35,384 nucleotides of DNA from CAKUFA01 sp963646285 (GTDB taxonomy: Bacteria > Bacillota > Clostridia > Christensenellales > Aristaeellaceae), in assembly GCA_963646285.1 (NCBI GenBank), contig CAVIWF010000025.1, positions 1-35,384 on the forward strand, in the 5' to 3' direction. The notes beneath the pieces were generated by a model. The model did no database searches. It was not told where the DNA came from and saw nothing but the letters and a program-made list of their open reading frames with translations. The position numbers and the translations under genes were made by a program. Below are positions 30,408-35,384 of the stretch, in pieces; the first letter of the stretch is position 1; each line of letters starts with the position of its first letter.

Positions 30408-32678
30408 TCATTCATCGTCAATCCATGTTTCGATGGTGTAAGTGCCTTGGGCAAAACGAATGATCACTGCACCACAGCTTTCCGTGCCGTAGACCGTGGC
30501 ATTGGGCAGCTTGGCGGCGGTGTTTTGGTGCCGCTTGGCATCGCCGCTGGAAATGATGGCCACACGAGGGGACACCGTAGCAAGAAAGGTTTCGGAACTG
30601 CTGGCGGCTGAGCCGTGATGGGGCACTTTCAGGATGTCCGCCTCCGCTGCGGCGTAGTTTTCGTAAGTGCCGTCCAGGTCGCCGGTCAGGAGCATGGTGG
30701 TACCCTGAATATCACACAGCAGGGTCAGGCTGGATTCGTTGGCATCCTGCCCGGGGCGAACCCGGCCTGTTTCCGGCCACATGACGGTCATGCTGCCGGA
30801 GGGCAAAGACAGGGTGTCCCCACGGCCTGCATCGTGAACGGCTGTGCCGAGGGATTCCATCTGATGCAGTAGTGCAAGCACGGAGGAATCCACCGCAGCA
30901 TCTTCAGCTCCCCAGGGGAGAATGATTTCCTTCACGGGAATGCCATCCTCCATGAAGTCTTCCAGCCCTAAGGCGTGATCTCTATGCAGGTGGGTCAGCA
31001 CCAAGCGGTCAACGGACAGCCGGTGCTGGCGGAGATAATTTGTGATTTCCCCGGTGGCTTCCCCGGTGTCGATGACGGTGACCACATCTTCGTCATGGAG
31101 CAGGGCGGCATCTGCATTGCCCACACTGAACTGGATATATTCTGTGCCGTGATGAGGCCATACAATCAGGGAAACAATCAGCAGCAGCGTGCCGGGCAGA
31201 AGGAACAGACTGCGGCGCTTGATGGGCAGGAACCGCACACAGCCCACCAGAATGAGAATCCACCCCAGCAGCGTCAGCAGATTGGCCTGTTTCACCCAAA
31301 GGTTGGTGAAGGGCAGCGTATCTAAAAAGCGGACGGAGGCGGTCAGCAGGGTTGTGCCGAAGCTTGCAATCGTCCCCAGGCATGTGCCCACGAGGGGAAC
31401 GGGGGAGAGCAGCAGAACAATCCAGTACAGGCCGATGAGCAGGGAAGAATAAGGCAGCGCCGCCAGATTCACGATCAGCCCCAGCAGGGGAATTTTTTGA
31501 AACCAGTAGCATAGGGGCAGGAAGACACCGATTTGTGCACCCATGGAGGCACATAGGGTGCTCCATAGCTTTTTGCTCCACTTGTGCCGGGGCTTCCATA
31601 GCCGCTGCAGGGCAGGCGTTACAATAACAATGCCAAGCACGGCGGCATAGGTCAGCTGAAAACTGGCACCGGTTAATTGGGCTGGACGGACAAGCAGCGT
31701 CAGGCAGTAGCAGGCGCACCACATCCACAATCCCAGCGCCTGTCGGTGGCAGATGCGGCCAAGCATGACCAGCAGCACCAGCAGGGAGGCACGGATGACC
31801 GGGGCGTTCATGCCTGTCAGCAGGCAATAGGCTGCCAGCACGAAGGCACAGACCACAAAGCGGGTTTTGGGGGAGCACCAACCCAGCAGCAGCGCAAGAA
31901 GCCCTGCCAGAATCCCTACATGAAAGCCGCTGACGGAAAGCAAATGGGCAACCCCCACCCGGGAGAAAGCGGAACGGTCGTCCTCCGGCAGGTCGGAGCG
32001 GCTGCCCAGCACCATGGCAACGGCATAGGCACCGTTTTCTTTGCCCATGACCTTGTAAAGTTGCTGGGAAAGCACCTCACGGATGGCGGCAGCTGTTCCC
32101 TTCAGGGAGAAAACCCTGGTATCAGATACCAGAAGGTCTGTGCATCCGTAAACGCCGATGCGGATGCCCTGCCCCAGCAGGTATTCCCGGAAATCAAAAC
32201 CGCCGGGATTTTCTGCACCGGAAGGATGATAGACAGAGGCGGTAAAGGTCAGGTGCGCACCGGGGGTGATCAGGGCAGCAACGTCCGATTTAGGGTAACA
32301 GCTCCAGTAGACCACGCCGGAAACAGGCTCGCCGTTTAAGGTTACGTTGGATAACCGGGTTTTTGTGCGCCAGGTGGAACTGTCGGTGACAACGCTGTCG
32401 CATACCACGCCGTCAATCACATAATTCCCTTCTGCAGGCAAGGCAGGGTGATAACCGATTTGCCCCACAACCACACCCATGGCGCAGAAGACGGCCAGCA
32501 TGGCTGCTTTCCGTCCAAGCCCTTGAAGAAAAACAGCCGCCAGAATACCAAGCACCAGTCCGCACAGGCCGTATATGGGCGTGGTGGCGTTCCTTCCGCA
32601 GAGAATGCCAAGGGTCAGACCTGCACTCATGCAGGGAAGAACCCAAGCTAATTGAGGCTCCTGTTTCTCACTTAGCAT
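30408..32678 (-). CDS. comEC: DNA internalisation competence protein ComEC/Rec2
   Basis: ComEC forms the membrane channel through which single-stranded DNA enters during transformation. The 756-residue chain has the three expected parts: an N-terminal soluble DUF4131-like domain with flanking helices (about 1-200), the multi-helix Competence domain (HLLSVSGFHVGILAGLLALLL around 247-267 and on to about 500), and a C-terminal metallo-beta-lactamase domain with THLHRDH (562-568) and VPHHGSAASS. All look intact. The minus-strand ATG at 32678 overlaps the upstream MBL gene by 7 nt and has no strong ribosome binding site, so translational coupling or a slightly later start is possible. Other competence genes are not in the window. 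Confidence 0.94.
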   Translation of the reverse strand: MLSEKQEPQLAWVLPCMSAGLTLGILCGRNATTPIYGLCGLVLGILAAVFLQGLGRKAAMLAVFCAMGVVVGQIGYHPALPAEGNYVIDGVVCDSVVTDSSTWRTKTRLSNVTLNGEPVSGVVYWSCYPKSDVAALITPGAHLTFTASVYHPSGAENPGGFDFREYLLGQGIRIGVYGCTDLLVSDTRVFSLKGTAAAIREVLSQQLYKVMGKENGAYAVAMVLGSRSDLPEDDRSAFSRVGVAHLLSVSGFHVGILAGLLALLLGWCSPKTRFVVCAFVLAAYCLLTGMNAPVIRASLLVLLVMLGRICHRQALGLWMWCACYCLTLLVRPAQLTGASFQLTYAAVLGIVIVTPALQRLWKPRHKWSKKLWSTLCASMGAQIGVFLPLCYWFQKIPLLGLIVNLAALPYSSLLIGLYWIVLLLSPVPLVGTCLGTIASFGTTLLTASVRFLDTLPFTNLWVKQANLLTLLGWILILVGCVRFLPIKRRSLFLLPGTLLLIVSLIVWPHHGTEYIQFSVGNADAALLHDEDVVTVIDTGEATGEITNYLRQHRLSVDRLVLTHLHRDHALGLEDFMEDGIPVKEIILPWGAEDAAVDSSVLALLHQMESLGTAVHDAGRGDTLSLPSGSMTVMWPETGRVRPGQDANESSLTLLCDIQGTTMLLTGDLDGTYENYAAAEADILKVPHHGSAASSSETFLATVSPRVAIISSGDAKRHQNTAAKLPNATVYGTESCGAVIIRFAQGTYTIETWIDDE

Positions 32679-33394
32679 TCGTACACGTCACCACACTGAG
32701 CCAGCACGGCTTTGGGATAGGCGGTACGTGCTTCTTTCAAGAGCGTGGCCGGGTCGATGAAGGGATTCAGATGGGTAATGACCAGCTGCTTCGCCCCTGC
32801 ATCCCGTGCCAACTCTGCTGCCAGACGGGCGGAAAGATGGGGCTTTCCCTCTGCCCACAGCTGTTCGGTGAACAGACCATCCGCCAGCAGCAAATCCGCT
32901 CCCTGAGCGAAGGCGGGGAGCGATGATGTGGTGTTGGTGTCCCCGGTAAAGCACAGGGTGGAAGCACCGTCCTGCAGGCGGTACATGAGCCCGGGCACAG
33001 GGTGACGGGCAGCAAAGGCCGTTAAGCCCACGCTACCTAGCTGCAGCGTATCCCCAGCAGCCAGGTCGTGAAGAGCAGCCTGAGGACAGGCGGCAAGGGC
33101 ACGGCGAATAGGCGAAGCATCATCCACAGGACCATACACCGGCAGAGGACGATCTCCCGCATGATCTGCCAGGCGGAAGATCAGGGGCAGTGCATCGCTG
33201 CAGTGGTCAAAGTGCCAATGGCTGAACACAAGTGCCGTCAGGCTTTCCGGCGGCAGGTGGGCGGTCAGGGCGGATAAGGTACCCGTACCAAGATCCAGCT
33301 GAATGGCTGTGTCTCCGGATGTAACCAAGTAGCCGGAACAGGCACTTTCCGGCGCAGGGTAAGGGCCGTTCATGCCCAGAATGGTAAGCCGCAA
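32672..33394 (-). CDS. Metallo-beta-lactamase-fold hydrolase
   Basis: This 240-residue protein of the RNase Z-like branch has the metal site SHWHFDH (HxHxDH: H59, H61, D63, H64), a GDTN segment carrying the bridging aspartate (about 150) and TH near the end (ITHLNPF). No signal peptide is present, so it is cytosolic. The substrate is not evident; relatives include phosphodiesterases and tRNA 3' processing enzymes, but the long exosite arm of RNase Z is not obvious. The start is TTG at 33394 on the minus strand, with AAAGGGGG 7 nt upstream. It is the first gene of the MBL-comEC-holA-aminotransferase transcript. Confidence 0.9.
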   Translation of the reverse strand: MRLTILGMNGPYPAPESACSGYLVTSGDTAIQLDLGTGTLSALTAHLPPESLTALVFSHWHFDHCSDALPLIFRLADHAGDRPLPVYGPVDDASPIRRALAACPQAALHDLAAGDTLQLGSVGLTAFAARHPVPGLMYRLQDGASTLCFTGDTNTTSSLPAFAQGADLLLADGLFTEQLWAEGKPHLSARLAAELARDAGAKQLVITHLNPFIDPATLLKEARTAYPKAVLAQCGDVYEC

Positions 33395-33442
33395 GGCGAT
33401 TCCCCCTTTGCAGACAAGAAAAGCAGAATAGAAGCCCCTTCA

Positions 33443-33471
33443 TTATACGTCATGGGAAGAAAAAATGCAAA
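33443..33471 (-). promoter_or_regulatory. Promoter of the MBL-comEC-holA operon (minus strand)
   Basis: On the minus strand a perfect -10 TATAAT (33448 to 33443), a 17-nt spacer and -35 TTGCAT (33471 to 33466). Confidence 0.7.
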
Positions 33472-33480
33472 AAGAACCCT

Positions 33481-33535
33481 TAATTATAATTACAAAAAGA
33501 TTACGAATCCGTAAATTGTAAAAAGCACGCTTTTT
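33481..33535. repeat. Cluster of dyads in the xylB/MBL divergent region
   Basis: Three nested or adjacent dyads lie in this AT-rich stretch: the 12-bp palindrome TAATTATAATTA (33481-33492), TTACG-AATC-CGTAA (33501-33514) flanked by TTACAA and TTGTAA arms, and AAAAAG-CACG-CTTTTT (33520-33535). They sit between the two divergent promoters and may bind regulators or bend DNA. Confidence 0.45.
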
Positions 33536-33580
33536 CTAACGTTTTCTTTCCCCCGCATCTAACGTTTTCTTTCCCCCGCA
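33535..33580. repeat. Two exact 23-bp tandem repeats upstream of xylB
   Basis: Two perfect 23-bp copies (33535-33557 and 33558-33580) each begin TCTAACGTTTTC, the reverse complement of GAAAACGTTAGA, and end in a C-run plus GCA. The AACGTT core matches the mal operators in this window. The array ends 6 bp upstream of the xylB -35, so it is probably a regulator-binding array rather than a neutral duplication. Confidence 0.8.
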
Positions 33581-33586
33581 TCCTCA

Positions 33587-33615
33587 TTGACATTCTTTTC
33601 CCCGAAACGTATAAT
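33587..33615 (+). promoter_or_regulatory. Promoter of xylB
   Basis: A perfect -35 TTGACA (33587-33592), a 17-nt spacer and a perfect -10 TATAAT (33610-33615). Full consensus implies that control is mainly negative or by catabolite repression. Confidence 0.9.
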
Positions 33616-33650
33616 GAAGGAAACAATCATCACAAGGAGCGTTGACGGCG

Positions 33651-35177
33651 ATGAAATATGTACTCGGCATCGATTTGGGCACATCGGGAACGAAGACTGT
33701 GCTGTTTGACCAATTGGGCAAGGCTGTGGCTTCCGCCCTGGTAGAGTATCCCCTTTATCAGCCCCAAAATGGCTGGGCGGAGCAGGATCCGGAAGACTGG
33801 TGGCATGCGGCAGAGCAGACCATCCGCACCGTGCTGGAAAAAAGCGGTGTAGCCCCTGCTGATGTGGTTTCCCTGGGCATTTCCGGACAAATGCACGGCC
33901 TGGTCATGCTGGACGAAGCAGGCAAGGTGCTTCGCCGCTCTATCATCTGGTGCGACCAGCGCACCCAGGCGGAGTGCGACGAAATCACCGCCAAGGTGGG
34001 CTATGATAACCTGATCCGCATTACTGCCAACCCGGCACTGTGCGGTTTTACCCTGTCCAAGGTGCTGTGGGTGCGGAAGCACGAGCCTGACATTTACGCC
34101 AAATGCCGGCACATTCTTCTGCCGAAGGATTATGTGCGGTACATGCTGACAGGGGATTTTGCCACAGAAGTATCTGATGCCAGCGGCATGCAGATGCTGG
34201 ACGTGCCCCATCGCTGCTGGTCGGATGAACTGCTGGAAACGCTGGATATTGATAAGAGCCTGCTGGCAAAGGTGTACGAGTCCTGCGAGGTAACCGGCCA
34301 CATTTCTGCTGAAGCTGCCAAGCTGACCGGTCTTACGGAAAGCACCCTGGTTGTCGGCGGTGCAGGAGACAATGCGGCAGCCGCCGTGGGCACCGGCGTG
34401 GTGGAAGATGGTAAGGCTTTTACCACCATTGGTACCAGCGGCGTTGTGTTTGCTCACACGGATCATCTGTCCATTGACCCCAAAGGCCGTGTGCACACCT
34501 TCTGCTGTGCCGTGCCCGGCGCATGGCACGTGATGGGCGTGACCCAGGCAGCAGGCCTTTCCCTGAAATGGTTCCGGGATACCTTCTGCATGGCTGAAAA
34601 AGATGCGGCAGCCTCCATGGGTATTGACCCTTACGACCTGATGAACAAGGAAGCTGCTCTGTCCCCCATCGGCGCAAACAAGCTGCTTTATGCCCCCTAC
34701 CTGATGGGCGAGCGTACCCCCCACTTGGATGCAGACTGCCGGGGCATGTTCTTCGGCCTGAGTGCCATGCATCAGCGGCGTGACTTGCTCCGTGCTGTGA
34801 TGGAGGGCGTCAGCTATTCCCTGAAGGATTGTCTGGGCATTCTGGAAGGTATGGGCGTGGCACCCGAGCAGATGCTGGCCTGCGGCGGCGGCGGCAAGAG
34901 TCCCCTTTGGCGGCAGATGCTGGCTGACGTGTTTAACTGCCCCGTTGCCACCACCATCAACACGGAAGGTCCTGCCTTGGGTGTGGCCATTCTGGCTGGC
35001 GTAGGCGCAGGCCTGTATCCCTCCGTGCAGGAAGCCTGCCGTGCCATGATTCACCTGAACCCTGCCCAGGATCCCATTGAAGAGAATGTGCCCAAATACG
35101 CCAAGGTGTATGATGTTTATACCCAGCTGTATGAAGCCAACAAGCAGGTTTTCAAGGCCTTGAAGGAAATGGCTTAA
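33651..35177 (+). CDS. xylB: Xylulokinase
   Basis: XylB phosphorylates D-xylulose with ATP to xylulose-5-phosphate for the pentose phosphate pathway. The 508-residue FGGY kinase has the ATP loop DLGTSGTKTVLFD (8-20), the substrate segment GQMHGLVMLD (79-88) typical of xylulokinases, catalytic D240 in GGAGDNAAAAVGTG, and a second ATP segment ACGGGGKSPLWRQMLAD near the end. ATG 33651 lies 11 nt after AAGGAG; TTG 33642 is too close. No xylA or xylose transporter is adjacent, so related kinase specificities within the family are possible. Its promoter is consensus and preceded by a tandem operator array. Confidence 0.92.
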   Translation: MKYVLGIDLGTSGTKTVLFDQLGKAVASALVEYPLYQPQNGWAEQDPEDWWHAAEQTIRTVLEKSGVAPADVVSLGISGQMHGLVMLDEAGKVLRRSIIWCDQRTQAECDEITAKVGYDNLIRITANPALCGFTLSKVLWVRKHEPDIYAKCRHILLPKDYVRYMLTGDFATEVSDASGMQMLDVPHRCWSDELLETLDIDKSLLAKVYESCEVTGHISAEAAKLTGLTESTLVVGGAGDNAAAAVGTGVVEDGKAFTTIGTSGVVFAHTDHLSIDPKGRVHTFCCAVPGAWHVMGVTQAAGLSLKWFRDTFCMAEKDAAASMGIDPYDLMNKEAALSPIGANKLLYAPYLMGERTPHLDADCRGMFFGLSAMHQRRDLLRAVMEGVSYSLKDCLGILEGMGVAPEQMLACGGGGKSPLWRQMLADVFNCPVATTINTEGPALGVAILAGVGAGLYPSVQEACRAMIHLNPAQDPIEENVPKYAKVYDVYTQLYEANKQVFKALKEMA

Positions 35178-35213
35178 CGCAAGTCAATCATCGAAAAGTA
35201 CGCTTTGTTTCGG

Positions 35214-35242
35214 TTGAATCCATTGTGAAAAAAGTGTATAAT
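35214..35242 (+). promoter_or_regulatory. Promoter of the terminal structured RNA
   Basis: -35 TTGAAT (35214-35219), a 17-nt spacer and a perfect -10 TATAAT (35237-35242), 37 bp past the xylB stop. Confidence 0.82.
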
Positions 35243-35248
35243 AAGCTC

Positions 35249-35384
35249 CGGCATTGATTCATGGAGGGACAGCTTTGCCTGTCCCCCAGACCATCAACAA
35301 ACCCTGGGTGGTGTTGGAGGGCTCGCAAGTCCTTCAACTCTAGATCGAAAATCGGCGACATGTGCGGCGATTTTCGTGCTTTTT
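35249..35384 (+). ncRNA. Structured small RNA or leader, unassigned
   Basis: From the expected start near 35249 to the terminator the transcript is about 135 nt and holds no ORF with a ribosome binding site. Visible helices: GGGACAG/CTGTCCC (35266-35272 with 35279-35285), GTTGGAGG/CCTTCAAC (35313-35320 with 35331-35338), and an alternative CCAGACCA/TGGTGTTGG (35286-35293 with 35309-35317, one bulge) that shares GTTGG with the former. Competing helices ahead of a terminator suit a riboswitch-like leader. If no gene follows, it is a small RNA. I match it to no known class. Confidence 0.6.
35346..35384 (+). terminator. Intrinsic terminator at the window end
   Basis: A perfect 9-bp stem CGAAAATCG/CGATTTTCG (35346-35354 with 35368-35376) is followed by TGC and at least five T residues; the T-run may continue past the window. 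Confidence 0.82.

Noticed and set aside
1..35384. CRISPR array, prophage or insertion sequence
   Set aside because: No spaced direct repeats, transposase, integrase or phage structural genes were seen; the only tandem repeats are short operator-like arrays.

Overview
The window looks like chromosome from a moderately GC-rich, low-complexity-envelope Firmicute of class Clostridia; the family cannot be fixed from sequence alone. Supporting signs are strong GGAGG ribosome binding sites, TTGACA/TATAAT promoters with 17-nt spacers, a T-box leader in front of methionyl-tRNA synthetase, the cdaA-cdaR pair, DUF896/DUF1292/DUF3021-LytTR families, ComEC, and an anaerobe-type ribonucleotide reductase fragment. 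I see no insertion sequence, prophage, integrase or CRISPR array; this is mostly housekeeping chromosome with a few unusual accessory genes.

Layout. 1-1928: tRNA-Trp with its own promoter and terminator, then purB. 2131-5828: cdaA-cdaR (c-di-AMP synthesis and its membrane regulator), an unrecognised membrane protein where glmM often sits, and thiN after a hairpin. 5965-6447: ybaK-type deacylase. 6519-11228: a tightly packed plus-strand run of five envelope genes: an M1-peptidase-like protein that has lost its catalytic residues, a GT2-GtrA fusion, a 56-residue membrane peptide, a secreted phosphodiester-glycosidase-like protein and an Lgt-like membrane protein. This run is the best candidate for an undescribed system. 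11155-12568: a GNAT enzyme (minus), DUF896 protein, and a Cys/His-rich DUF1292 protein behind a structured leader. 12659-16316: T-box, metG, tatD and a VanX-type dipeptidase. 16497-17350: LytTR/DUF3021 pair.

17433-27686 is an alpha-glucan utilisation region: a LacI-type regulator heading its own operon, a maltodextrin-type ABC importer (binding protein plus two permeases, no ATPase), a secreted GH13 amylase, then malQ and glgP as a second unit. Exogenous alpha-glucans would be cut outside, imported, and converted by MalQ and GlgP to glucose and glucose-1-phosphate. Tandem copies of a GAAAACGTTA-type operator lie at both mal units, and related copies lie inside two 23-bp tandem repeats in front of xylB.

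27801-33394 is on the minus strand: an 88-residue stand-alone protein resembling the C-terminal tail of anaerobic ribonucleotide reductase NrdD, with a good NrdR box in its promoter; then, in the order of transcription, a metallo-beta-lactamase-fold hydrolase, comEC, holA and a PLP aminotransferase. The divergent plus-strand gene is xylB (33651-35177). The window ends in a promoter and a structured transcript of about 135 nt closed by an intrinsic terminator, either a small RNA or a leader.
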